Assembly: GCA_029962745.1 (NCBI GenBank)
Contig: CM057153.1
Location: forward strand, 14,766,435-14,830,434
DNA: 64,000 nucleotides
Reading direction: 5' to 3'
Source of the DNA: Echinometra lucunter
Taxonomy: Eukaryota > Echinodermata > Echinoidea > Camarodonta > Echinometridae
Shown here: positions 22,083 through 33,500 of the stretch, one piece after another
Layout: every line of letters begins with the position of its first letter
How positions within the stretch are numbered: the first letter of the stretch is position 1
Position numbers and translations under genes: made by a program
Notes under the pieces: model-generated
What the model saw: the letters and a program-made list of their open reading frames with translations, nothing else
Database searches by the model: none
Told to the model about the DNA's origin: nothing

Positions 22083-22677
22083 CAGGCCACCCCCCAAGCA
22101 CAACAACACCCCAGTCTCATTTTTCTCACTTGGGACTATCAGCAACAAAGGACAAAAAATACATCATCCATCAAGACACATTTCACATTGACGACTCACC
22201 ACAGTTCCTGTTGTGTTTTGTTTGCATGTCTGTTGTGTCGTGCCCTGTAGAGTCACCTTGTAACCACCTGTTTTGTCTGGATTGTATATCATCTCTCTTT
22301 GTCAAAGTGTCTGTTCCCTGTCCTGTTTGTAACGTTAAGTTTCATTATTCTCAAACACACGCACCAGCTGCATACATCATCACATTACTACAAAATCTTC
22401 ATGTTCATTGCTTACATTGCAAAACATCGATACACTACACCAAAACATCAGGCCATTTGTGTCAAACACCAAACTGTGACCACACATATGCAAAATGTAA
22501 CATACAAATGGACCTAAACACACAACGACAGCAGATGACCTCTGACTATCTCAAAAGTCAGATGGCAAAGAATCAGCATTGCATGTTTCAACTTGCAGAA
22601 CATTTTGTGGAAGATGAAACATTTCACAATTTGTGGTTAATCTGGAGATATATCATTCTCTTTTATCATTATTAGTC
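22083..22677 (+). CDS. RAG1-like locus block B: C3HC4 RING finger plus Cys/His cluster
   Basis: The open frame after the insertion codes a RING at 22214-22330 (CFVCMSVVSCPVESPC, NHLFCLDC, then CPVC) with all seven Cys and the His present. A second cluster follows, CLHCKTSIHYTKTSGHLC, then TPNCDH. RAG1 has the same order (RING, then a helix-spaced zinc finger). RING domains usually act as E3 ubiquitin ligases; in RAG1 this part also dimerises. The frame closes at 22677; a GTAAGT donor at 22726 in another frame could be the original exon end. Transcription is unknown. Confidence 0.6.
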
Positions 22678-23049
22678 AAACAACTTCAAAAGTTTCAAAA
22701 TTTACAACAAGCTTCATAGGTCCAGGTAAGTTTGAAACATGCAAGGTTGATCAGGCTAATGCACGTACCAAAGCAAATGATTTCTTCTATTGCAACCAAC
22801 TAATTACTAAACATCAATTTAATTACACATTCATAATTATACTTTCATACATTCATACTGTAAAGAATAGCCATAAATATATTCTTAATTCACAGCATAT
22901 AGAAACAAATAGAATAATCAGAATGGTGCATATATCATGTATATAAAAAAAAAAAAACTTTACCCCCCCCCAAAAAAAACCCCAAAAAATTAATTTCCAG
23001 AAAGTCAGATACATAATTCAATTGATATAAATTCAACTCATTTCTATAG

Positions 23050-23452
23050 GGCCCTGGGGGGTCACTTCCATTGAAGAGTGGACAGCATCCACGAGAAAAA
23101 AACACGAAAAAAGGGTATTTCTTCAGGGGTAGGCGCGGAGCACGTGGAACCCAAATAAAAAAGTCCAATAATCCCTAACCCCATATCTCAAACCCGAACC
23201 CATTTCCCCAATACTATATGTACCCCGGCCAGCGCATAAGGCCTAGTGCTAGCAGTTGCGGCTCCCATATCCAGTCATTGCATGAGTGAGACCTCTGTTT
23301 CGGGTGTGCAAATCTGACATCTGCACAAAATCAGAGTTTAGGGTGTCCTAGCGGCCTACCCTTGAATCCTCGTTTAGGGTGCACTTCTTAGGAGGATTCT
23401 CGTGGATGCTGTCCACTCTTCAACGGAAGTGACCCCCCCCCCCCCCCCCCCC
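23050..23452. mobile_element. Palindromic element with GGGGGTCACTTCC ends
   Basis: GGTCACTTCCATTGAAGAGT and GGACAGCATCCACGAGAA at the left pair with TTCTCGTGGATGCTGTCC and ACTCTTCAACGGAAGTGACC at the right; the outer ends are G and C homopolymers. It lies between blocks B and C of the RAG1-like locus, in intron position. Confidence 0.82.
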
Positions 23453-23619
23453 GTATACGACCTATATACCCAATATACCCACCCCTGCATGTTGAATCAT
23501 CATTAAATAAACAGCTTTCTATAAGATTTTTACTATTTTACACCATCATCTTGAATAATATAAATGTGATTTCAAAAATAAACATTCAGCTATAACGAGC
23601 AATGAACGTATTTTTACAG

Positions 23620-23891
23620 CCTATAAAAGCTTTGAAGATACCACAGAACATAGTGTCCAGTCAAACCTGTTCACCATCCACCCTTCGTAAAAGATCTTCG
23701 ATAATTCAAAATGTCAGACAAGAGGTATCAGGAGGGAAAGACGCAGCTGACACTCAACATCAGCATGAAATAGCAACAAGTAATATCACAGGTATCTTGG
23801 GCCCACAACCCCTCCATATACCATCAAGGGACATCATGGAGCTGAAAAGCTTCTTCCGATTGAGTTGGAAAAAGCTTAGGCGTTTGAAGAG
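23620..23891 (+). CDS. RAG1-like locus block C
   Basis: The acceptor TATTTTTACAG precedes PIKALKIPQNIVSSQTCSPS. The block ends IMELKSFFRLSWKKLRRLK before a GTGAGT donor. The basic, tryptophan-containing helix at the end resembles the 'L-G-L-S/T-W-x-x-L/M-R' segment that, from memory, follows the RING part in RAG1-N-like invertebrate proteins. The open frame and both splice signals support a real exon. Confidence 0.55.
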
Positions 23892-23943
23892 GTGAGTCTG
23901 AAGATTTCATACCCACACATACCCCAGTTACTGGGCAGAAAAT

Positions 23944-24085
23944 GGTAATAATAATAACAAATGTAATGGCAATAACAATACTACTACTGCTACTACTACT
24001 ACTACTACTACTACTAGGACTACTACTACTACCACTATACTACTACTAATGATAATACCGGATAATAATAATCATCATCATCATC
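23944..24085. repeat. (TACTAC)n / (AATA)n / (CATCAT)n compound microsatellite
   Basis: CTACTACTA repeats flanked by AATAATAAT and CATCATCAT runs, within the intron between blocks C and D. Confidence 0.85.
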
Positions 24086-24258
24086 TTGATAATAATGTAA
24101 AAACAATAACCTCTTCACGTGCATAACATTATACTCTCTATGCACTTTTACAGGACTTAACCACCCCCCCAACCTCGCCCTTCCTGGGAACTACACCTCA
24201 TACCAGATTTAGTTATTGAATACTGTTTAAAAAAGATATATACATGTATTTCTAACAG

Positions 24259-24463
24259 CTGGCTAAAAGATCAAAGAATTACCAGCGGGAATGAGAGGGA
24301 GGTGAGGCAACTCCAAAACAATGAAATCAGAGATAACATCACTGGGGAATTGTTGCCACTTCAACAAGGAACACATGATACCGGGATGGAGATCGATCTG
24401 GGGGTCGTTTCTGGAAACCAACGCCAAGTTAGTCATATCTTTGTCCGCCAACTACGGAGATGA
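24259..24463 (+). CDS. RAG1-like locus block D, terminal exon
   Basis: Follows acceptor TTTCTAACAG and continues in phase from block C: WLKDQRITSGNEREVRQLQN, then NEIRDNITGELLPLQQG, and ends VSHIFVRQLRR with TGA at 24461-24463. The region has no other similarity that I can name. The minus-strand ORF over it is a shadow. Confidence 0.5.
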
Positions 24464-25799
24464 CTCTAATCTTTGCTAAACCGTTTCACGAAGAGCATGC
24501 TAGCTCAATATCTCATGAATCGATGAGGAAATGTGACAGCACATAGCCTTGATCACAATCACGCATATATTTTGTAAAAAAAAATTATCAGAACTGCAAT
24601 TATTTGAGTGAATTGGTGAGGGCAAAGATTAGAAATAGTAGCAAGGGGTTATAGATACAAGATATTTTCAAAGAAGGCAGATTACACCAAAGAAAAACTT
24701 ATAAAATTCTGTTTTTAATAATTAAGTAAATTGTCGTTTTGAACGTAAGATGGGGAACCTGGGACACTAGATTTGCAAAATAAACCCTCACGTTCATGAT
24801 CGGAAAAAGGAGGCAAATTAAATATTTATCCAGCGTCATGTCTTGACCAAATCGTTGATATGCATAATTTTGGCAAATTACAAGCTAAAATATGTCTCTT
24901 AAAAAGTATTTTGTTTGAAAATCTACGATATAAATTATCTTTGAATAAATATGGGTCTGAAATCTACAGACTATCCCTTTGACTATGCCTTGCCTGACGT
25001 GGCAGAATTGCGTTCTTTTGTGAGATGTTACAATCACGGGAGAAACCCCCCTAGGAAACCTTTTTTGCAGATCGTTTCATATGAAACATGAAATATAATA
25101 TTTATACATGAGCAAGGATGAATTATTGATTGCAGGAACCCTTAGAAAAGATAGATTTGAATTATTTAAAAAAATCTATGTAGCTTCCATTTTGGCCAGC
25201 CATAATCTACCAAATTAGTGGCATGTGATGGCGCTGCATATCAACGAAAAAAGATATGACAGGGTCAGAGGCGTCATAAGTTCTTAGTCAGGATGTTGGC
25301 GTTGATCTTGGCTAACACGGCTTCGTGAAACACGTAGCAGACAACTAGCCACTAGCGGCGATCTTAGCTGAGAAGTTGACTAATGACAGTTTCGTGAAAC
25401 GGGCCCCAAGCCGACCCCAGTGGTCACTGTCAGCAGTCTCTGTGATCTTGTCAAGAACTTGCTAGATGAATATGACCGGTGAGTTCATGATGCTACCTGT
25501 GATAATGTAAACAGAAACATTAAAGCAAATCATTGGCATACCAAAAGGAAGATATTTGTATTCTAAATATAACTGATTACTGGATGCACCTTAAAAAAAT
25601 TACAGAAGAAGGTATACACAGTAGAGGGATTACAATGCATTATGTCCCATATACGTCCAGTTTGTTCACGAATGATTATTGCCAGTGTGTAGAATTGTGG
25701 ATTAGTGATCAGTCTTTTGATTATCATTGTTGTTGTTATCCTTATTATTTATACTATTTATCATTAACTATTATTATCATCTATATGATAATCATCCTA

Positions 25800-25860
25800 G
25801 ACCTGTATTATTGTTCTTCTTCTCATTCTTCTTCTTCTTCATCATCATCTTCTTCTTCTT

Positions 25861-25895
<35 letters not shown>

Positions 25896-25935
25896 CATTA
25901 TTATCATTATTATCATCATTACCATTATCATCATG
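25800..25935. repeat. (CTT)n / (ATT)n / (ATC)n microsatellite
   Basis: TTCTTCTTC followed by ATTATTATT and ATCATT runs. Two long ORFs over it are low-complexity artefacts. Confidence 0.9.
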
Positions 25936-28784
25936 TTCTATTATTTTGTATCCATACAGTTTTGTTTATCAGGCTAGCCGCTATGTAAAACAAACAAATC
26001 AGAAATTGACTCTATGTGATGTCTGGTCACAAAAATTGTACATACTACCAATAGACTGATAGATCTATTCATGTCTGGATAAATTGTACACATTATTCGC
26101 ATTTGAATTTAAAAGGTTGGTTGATATTCTGAAGAAATAAAGAGAGAGAAAGAAAAAGAATAAATACATCAACCATGTCATCGTAACTGATTCTCTTTAG
26201 TGTTATTTCTTCGTAGTGTGAGTGGGCCTAGCTAGATTGACATTAATGATAATCTAATATTCATAGTCTACTGACACTGATTGAGTATTGTTATATCAAC
26301 AAAATAATTGAGGTGATTTGTTCAAATTGTTTGACGATTTAGCAAAAAGAGTGATGCATACAGCAACACTGTTTCGTGTTTGTGAGGTGATACGCGTACC
26401 CGGTACCCGGGCCCCATGTTCTCCCGGTCATCGAAGTGGGACTTGGGAGTCTGCGCCGACGCAGAAGGCGGTGGAGCGTAAACCGCACCGTTGTGATTGC
26501 AACATCTGCGGCTTTTGACAAATATTACACTGTGTTTTACAGTAAGTTCGAAAAGCAAAGACAGTTTAATCAAGATCACATCAAAATCAGACATTCTCAC
26601 ACATTCAACTCCATTTAAATCACGACCTTTACCAACTACAGTGCTTAGATACTAATGCCAAAATCATACGATGGCAATTTTTCAAGGAAAATGTTTAATA
26701 TTTACCTAAATGTAGCACCAATTTAGGGCAGAGTGTAGTCGTCCCAAAAATTCTAGGATGGCTAAAAGAGCAATAAATGGTAAGTACTTGTCCTCGTTCC
26801 CCACTATGCAAAAGCTTAAAATAGGAAAAATTGTATTTTTTTCATAAAATGAGTGTTTTTAGGAGATATAAAAATAAACTTGAAATGAAATGATTTTTAT
26901 GCAAAAAAGGTACTTAATTATATGGGTATTAACAAAAAAATAAATGCGAATGGTAATGAATGTTACTATAAATGTAATAATATGAATATGCAGTTCATGG
27001 TAGGATCTTTGTTTGACGTCATGTTTTCGTCGATTTTGATTAATAAATGTGCAAACACGTGACACCTTTTGTTTACATTTTTTTCTCGGTTCGAGCAATT
27101 GCCTTTAGAGATGACGTCATAATTAGGCAACATGGAGGCGCGCATTACGTGAGCGCACAGTAACATACGTGTGCATAGCGCATATAAGCTGAATACAGGA
27201 TTAGAAAAATAAAAGACGCAGAGCAGGCAGTGTGACATTAGAAGATCTTGTATTTTTTACACCTCATCGGACATTAAAAAAGAAATAGTCATGTAGCGGT
27301 ATGTGACTAGGGTATTATTTTTTCTTTCCAAGATATTAAAGTTATGATAAAGAATGTTGCAGGAAACAAGTTGAATGATCGTGTTGTGTTTGTGGTGCAT
27401 GCATGATGATAATGATGTAACATAGGTGCGCTAGTTTAACATCTTATGAAGTCAGCTATTAGCTAAACTACTTTGTACGGTAAGGAGTTGGGGCAAGGGT
27501 AGAGTGGAAAAGTGAATGCCTGACTCTGAGTCTGACAGGTGATGGGCATGATGCGACTGGTGATAACTGGGTGTTCAGAAAGACAAGATTTTTAATATCA
27601 ATCAAACAGTGCAGTGAGGCCTGGCTTCACTGTTTCAGTCATTGACATTGTTCAAAACTAGATCTAGGCTAGGTCTACGGTAGGTCTACTGAACAGTCAG
27701 TGAACTGTCTTAACTAAAAGTGGTAGATTACTAATTTTTGTTGTTATTAGTACAGTGAGGTATGTACTTTATGTAGTTTGATTCCATGAAAAGCAGTTAT
27801 CGCTTTTCACTACTACCGTAGTGTAAAGCGGTTAGCCTACCGCTTTTCACGACTACCGTATAGTGTAGGCCTACCACCTAAATCGGTAGTTGGCAAGTAT
27901 GGTTTGTCACCAAGTCAAGCAGGAATGAAGGTAGTCCACTCCACTTAAACTTTTTAAAGAGCAAATGTGTGACGTTGCCAATTTAGAGATCAGACAGTGG
28001 TGTAGCTAGGATTTCATTTTTTTTTGGGGGGGGGGCTGTAGTGAGCATGTGAAATTCGTGAAGCACGCGACTTACATATTGAGCGTGCAAAGCATGCGCC
28101 CTAGGGGCAGGGTCCCGCATGAAGCACTGAAGCTCTGATGTTTCTTTGTCATTGTTCCTTGTCTGCTCCCCCATTTCCTACGTTCTCTTACCTTTTTCTT
28201 TTCTCACTCACAATTTTTTTTCCTTTTTCCTTTTTTTTTTTTTCGCCTTGGGGGAGCGACCGCCCTCCCTGGCTATGGGGGTGTGTACAGACTAAATTAT
28301 ACATGTGTGTGATGAGTGTGCGATGTGTGTAAAGGTCACTGCACTCATTAAAATTTAAATCAGCAATTCTGCGCTTTTGATTGTTAGACAGGGCTACCTT
28401 CATCCTGGCCCAGCAGACATAAACAGCTTTACGCTGGTGCATTTCACTGAACTCCTACTTGTTCATCTTTTGTTATCATCGCTCAGTGGGTCATGTAATT
28501 TGCATGGAATTCAAACCGTCCCTGACCGGTGTACACATGCACACTATTGATATTTTGCGCAGAACGGTGACACACACTTCGATTTTAGACCACTTTCTGT
28601 TTACACGGTACACTGGAGCAGTTGAAGAGCGCTCTAGCGAGGAACCGCTCCAGAAGACAACATCCCGAGGTGGTTTTCTGGACGACTTTAAAGTGGTCCA
28701 GAGGAGTGCTTCCTGGAGCAGTTTGTCTGTTTACACTTATGTCAGAGTGCTCCCCTTTAGAGTGCTCTAGAAAGTGAGTGTAAA

Positions 28785-28990
28785 TATAAACTAAGTGTTT
28801 CAAGAAAAACTCAGTTTATCATTGATGAAAAACTTAGTTTATCTGATAAGCAGATTTTTTTTTCTGATAAACTGAGCTTATCGGAAAAACCAAGAAATTA
28901 GAAAAACTGAGTTTATTGATGATAAACTTGGTTTGATTCTGTTAAACTCAGTTAATCTTTATCACCTGAGTTTATCAGAAAAAACCCTTG
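28785..28990. repeat. Cluster of AAACTGAGTTTATC-like motifs in both orientations
   Basis: About eight copies of the near-palindrome AAACTNAGTTTATC in about 200 bp, for example AAACTCAGTTTATC and GATAAACTGAGCTTATC, spaced 20-30 bp apart. The flanking 28590-28785 stretch is itself an imperfect inverted repeat. Confidence 0.7.
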
Positions 28991-29160
28991 CAAAAGAGAG
29001 AAAGAACGCATGATAGGGCAATGCACCGTACACTTGTGTGCTAGTAGTCTGTCAATAGGTATTTGCTTGGTTGTGCTCTGGTGCAAACGAAGCACAGGCC
29101 CTTGTGTGCACTGGTACAAAAAAAATGCAAGAAGAGTTAAGCCAGGCCCCTAAAGCTCTG

Positions 29161-29309
29161 CCATTTTGTCCAGATCCATTAGAAGGCCGACCTAAGCATC
29201 CATCAATATTCATGATCAAAAATGAATAATTCATTTTGTTCAGATCCATTAGAAGGCCAACCTAAGCATCCATCAATATTCATGATCAGAAATGAATAAT
29301 CCATTTTGT
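29161..29309. repeat. Two 70-bp tandem units
   Basis: CAGATCCATTAGAAGGCC occurs at 29171 and again at 29241, and the units are nearly identical to CCATCAATATTCATGATC. Confidence 0.85.
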
Positions 29310-29806
29310 AAGATGCTTCCAACTAGTAGCATTTGTTTGTACACGTTATGAAACATAACACGCATTAGCTTACTGCATGCGCAGTTAATGCACAATAAAT
29401 GCGCAACAAATGCACATTAAATCAAAGTGTCACAATAAAAATGATACGCGCAATAGATATGAATAATGCAACAGTGTTATCCATATCATGGCGATAACGG
29501 GTGCTTACCAGCCCCTTCAAATGATCCGAAAGAGGCGGGGCCTGGTGCCATTCTCGTAATGATATCCGCACATGCTGCTTTTCGTCTAGTAAATTTACTA
29601 TGAGTTAAGCTTAGCTTTCCCTATAGCCCTAGTCACTCAAAGCGAAATTACCATACTGCTTACGTACATGTAGGAAAGCAGCCAGTAAAAAGCAGCCAGT
29701 TCATTTAAAAAAAAAAATGAACTGGCTCTCTTTTTATTTGATAGAGAATATTAACAGATTATCTAAGTTTATAGATTAAATAACAGTTCTAAGAGATGAC
29801 CTTGCC

Positions 29807-30216
29807 TTAACCCATTCGTGACAGGAATTACTTAAAGCCCAATTTGATCAGCTTTTATTCTTCAAATTGGCAACACCAACATTTTTATTTTATTGCTACA
29901 TTTTTCTTATAAAATGTCATGTATCTGAAATGAATATAAATTGACAGAAATTATGAGAAGTCGACAAGTTGCCAATTTGCAGGGGAAAACGGTGATTTTA
30001 AACTTTCTATCACATTGCCAATTTAAGGATTTTAATGCTTATTTTCATTTTAAAAAATTTCAGCATCAAACAACAATTACTGACACAACCAAAATGGGCA
30101 CAGTTTGTGTAGAATATTTTGCTCTTTCTGCTCATGTATTTGGTATGATTTTTAGAGCTTTGCATCAAAAGTTATTAGGCCAAACCACAAAATGTTGACC
30201 TCTGTCACGAATGGGA
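29807..30216. mobile_element. TTAA MITE, family B (copy upstream of CD20-like gene)
   Basis: TTAACCCATTCGTGACAGG at the left and CTGTCACGAATGGG at the right (right TTAA lost). Collinear with 34392-34807. Its right end is only about 70 bp upstream of the ATG of the CD20-like gene. Confidence 0.82.
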
Positions 30217-30288
30217 ATGCTATTCCCTAACTTGATAACTGTTACAAGGCTACCATTTATGTCTTACTCCAGGAAGGAGCATGTGAAA

Positions 30289-30597
30289 ATGGACTTCCTC
30301 TTGAACAGGTCATCTCGAACCACTCGCCTCAGCATGTCCATCGAAGCGGGTGAAAACCTTTGCCACTCCCACTCCATCAACTTTCTCGGTCCATCAGCCG
30401 CGCAGCCGCTCTCCGTTCAGACCGTGAGGGCAAACAGCAGTTCTGCTCCGTCAACGTTCTATAATGCGGTGTTTGCAAGGAAGCTGGGATGGTCCCATAT
30501 TGCCTGTGCGGCCCTGTGTATTCTGTTGGGTATTGTGACACTCATCTTGAGGTGCCAGGTAGCTTGGTTGGGCTCACCCCTCTGGTCTGGATTAGCC
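30289..30597 (+). CDS. CD20-like gene coding exon 1
   Basis: MDFLLNRSSRTTRLSMSIEA opens the protein. TM1 is WSHIACAALCILLGIVTLIL; the exon ends in SPLWSGLA before GTAAGT, phase 0. An upstream in-frame ATG at 30211 lies in the MITE and before the acceptor at about 30271, so it was not used. Confidence 0.78.
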
Positions 30598-33500
30598 GTA
30601 AGTACAGTCTGCATAACTACCACACCCATGTCATCATGATCTTTGTAGCGTTTGGGCTTGTTCACATTTGACATAAAATCCTGCATTCTATTAATGTATG
30701 AATTGTGAAATGAGTGATATATGAGGTGCAAAAAAGAAACAACAACAAAAAACTGCCTCCATGCAGCAAAAGATGTAGACCAATCAAATTCCTATAAAGT
30801 TAGCCACAATTTTAACGTCGCAAGTTTGTCTGCACAATCTTTAGCAAACCTCTCTTTCAATTGAGCATTAACCCATTTTCTTGTGGAACCAGTTTGTCCC
30901 TGTTATAGGACCTATAAGAATTTATTCAGTAGTCAACTACCATTAAGTAGTAATACACAGCTCTTTTTCTTACATGGTAAAAAAAATACTGGGGATTCCT
31001 GCTAGCAGTGGCGCTGGAACATTCAAGGGGGTGTTTCACAAAGAGTTAAGTTTGACTAGAGTCGTGCTTAAGCGCCAGTGCGCATGCGGTATTTAACGGG
31101 TAATCTCATTGATAGACTTCCAATAGTGTGCGTCCCCTGAGCATGATCTGACCAATGGGGTGATGTGTAATATACAGCACGCAAGTAAGAATTTAAGTGC
31201 GACTTTAGTCAAACTTAAATCTTTGTGAAACACCCCCCTGATCAGACAAAAGATTGGAGGGGCAAGCGATTGTGTGTTAAAGCAGCCAGCAACTGGGAAA
31301 TCATGGGGAAAACGAATTTGCAAAAGGCTTGTTTACTTGTACACTATAATCCGTCCGTTATGCGAGCCCATCGGACTAATGCGATAAAAGTTAGGACAGC
31401 ACGAAGTTTACCGAACTCAACCTAGTCATACACTTCGGGTTCTCACATTTCTCAACAACTCTAAGTGTTTAGACTCTTAACAGGTCTCATCGTGTTCACT
31501 CGAAGAAACGTCTTGTATAATGCTCCAACATTTCAAAATACAAAATATAGTTTACTTCTGGTTTGTTAGTCTAGCCATTAAACTCCATTGCCTTTCCCCG
31601 ACACGTCGTCGCCGCGGATTACGTAACACCCCTTAGGCTCTCCCAGGGAGCTGGCCATGTAATTGTTTTTCCATATGACTAGCTGTTTATTAGCTTTTTT
31701 CACTGCACGAAATTTGAAACACGTACGGCAATAAAAATCACAGTTGTTTAGAATGGATTATCCCTTTTCTTGGAACTCGAGCCCCGACTGCATTCCCCCT
31801 CTCTCATCCGAGATCACCCTGCCTTTCCCCATGATTTCTCAGTTTCTATTCCCTTTAACAATGGCTTGCCCCTCCAATCCTTTGTCTGATCAGAACGTTC
31901 CGGTGCCACTGCCTGCTAGATATCTGAATGAGCCTTTATAAGGAATATTCGTGTTCTTATGGTATTCAGTATACTGATGAAAATGTGTTCACTTTAAAGG
32001 CAAAGTCCACCCCAGAAGTTTCACTGTTTCAATAAAAGGAGTTAAATTTGAACACCATTTTAAAAAAAGAAATGAGCAAAATCGGTCAAAGAATAAGAAA
32101 ATTTCACTCATTTACATTTTCTAGTAAATTACTCTCTGTTCTGCAAATTGGCAACACTGATGACATCATATGGGAGCAGCTCTCCATTCACTTTGTATAT
32201 GAAATTTCACATTTTCTCAATTTTCTTGGAAGTTACACATTTTCTCACCCCATAGTCAAAGTATGTTATGTAAAAAGCAATTCTTCTGGACATACATGGA
32301 CTATGGGGGTTAAAGAATGTGTAACTTCCAAGAAAATTGAGAAAATGTGAAATTTCATGTTCAAAGTGAATGGAGAGCTGCTCGCATATGATGTCATCAG
32401 TGTTGCTAATTTGCAGAGCCGAGAGTAATTTACTAGAAAATGTAAATGAGTGTAATTTTCTTATTCTTTGACCGATTTTGGTCATTTCTTTTTTAAAATG
32501 CTGTTCAAATTTAACTCCTTTTATTGAAACAGTGAAACTTCTGGGGTGGACTTTGCCTTTAAAGTGAACACATTTTCATCAGTATACTGAATACCATAAG
32601 AACATGAATATTCCTTATAAAGGCTCATTCAGATATCTAGCAGGCAGTGGCACCGGAACGTTCTGATCAGACAAAGGATTGGAGGGGCAAGCCATTGTTA
32701 AAGGGAATAGAAACTGAGAAATCATGGGGAAAGGCAGGGTGATCTCGGATGAGAGAGGGGGAATGCAGTCGGGGCTCGAGTTCCAAGAAAAGGGATAATC
32801 CATTCTAAACAACTGTGATTTTTATTGCCGTACGTGTTTCAAATTTCGTGCAGTGAAAAAAGCTAATAAACAGCTAGTCATATGGAAAAACAATTACATG
32901 GCCAGCTCCCTGGGAGAGCCTAAGGGGTGTTACGTAATCCGCGGCGACGACGTGTTACAGTTGCACATTCTTTAACCCCCATAGTCCATGTATGTCCAGA
33001 AGAATTGCTTTTTACATAACATACTTTGACTATGGGGTGAGAAAATGTGTAACTTCCAAGAAAATTGAGAAAATGTGAAATTTCATATACAAAGTGAATG
33101 GAGAGCTGCTCCCATATGATGTCATCAGTGTTGCCAATTTGCAGAACAGAGAGTAATTTACTAGAAAATGTAAATGAGTGAAATTTTCTTATTCTTTGAC
33201 CGATTTTGCTCATTTCTTTTTTAGAATGGTGTTCAAATTTAACTTCTTTTATTGAAACAGTGAAAATTCTGGGGTGGACTTTCCCTATAACAGGCTACAT
33301 ATTCCCCAGCTTGTCTGTGGCCAAGCTGTGTACAGGAGGGGTCACTTCAATTGCTCCAGGTGCAATTTCTAGCTATATACACCAACAACCTTTTGAAGCA
33401 TGATGTGCCAGCCAAATGCAGCATTGCAGATTTTTCAGAGAATTTACTTTCAGGAGGAGCATGGTCACTGCTTTAATGAATTCTGTTTTATTGAACAGTA

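Larger units (their letters stand above)
21231..24463 (+). pseudogene. RAG1-N-terminus-like zinc-finger/RING locus, multi-exon, damaged
   Basis: Four plus-strand coding blocks read as one gene. Block A resembles the zinc-binding region at the RAG1 N-terminus (CRFFG, then HPPPPKFCTTCY, comparable to the H-P-x-x-F-C-x-x-C-W of RAG1). Block B is a C3HC4 RING with the spacing C-x2-C-x11-C-x-H-x2-C-x2-C-x11-C-x2-C, which equals that of RAG1, followed by a second Cys/His cluster. Blocks C and D are joined by a good GTGAGT...CTAACAG intron. Damage: a poly-C frameshift in A, Cys to Phe changes at two expected zinc ligands, and a palindromic element between A and B. No RAG1 catalytic core or RAG2-like Kelch sequence is visible. 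Similarity to RAG1 or the N-RAG transposon-type proteins is my inference from motif layout. Confidence 0.6.
24464..29806. other. No convincing gene; repeats and AT-rich DNA
   Basis: No exon-like conserved reading was found. Contents: TTTCACGAAG / CTTCGTGAAA words near 24480 and 25320-25400 suggesting a decayed MITE; the 25800 microsatellite; a short GC-rich patch at 26390-26520 that could be a promoter or 5' exon; two TGACGTCA sites at 27015 and 27113 with an E-box at 27058; a palindromic repeat around 27785-27870; the 28785-28990 motif cluster. A 5' UTR exon of the downstream CD20-like gene could be here but cannot be fixed. Confidence 0.45.

Noticed and set aside
25533..26059. ORFs of 151 and 110 codons over a microsatellite
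   Set aside because: Tyr/Ser/Phe/Leu runs are translations of (ATT)n and (CTT)n.
31744..32812. Identical 65-codon ORFs on opposite strands
   Set aside because: They are the two arms of an inverted repeat; no similarity to a protein family and no evidence of selection.
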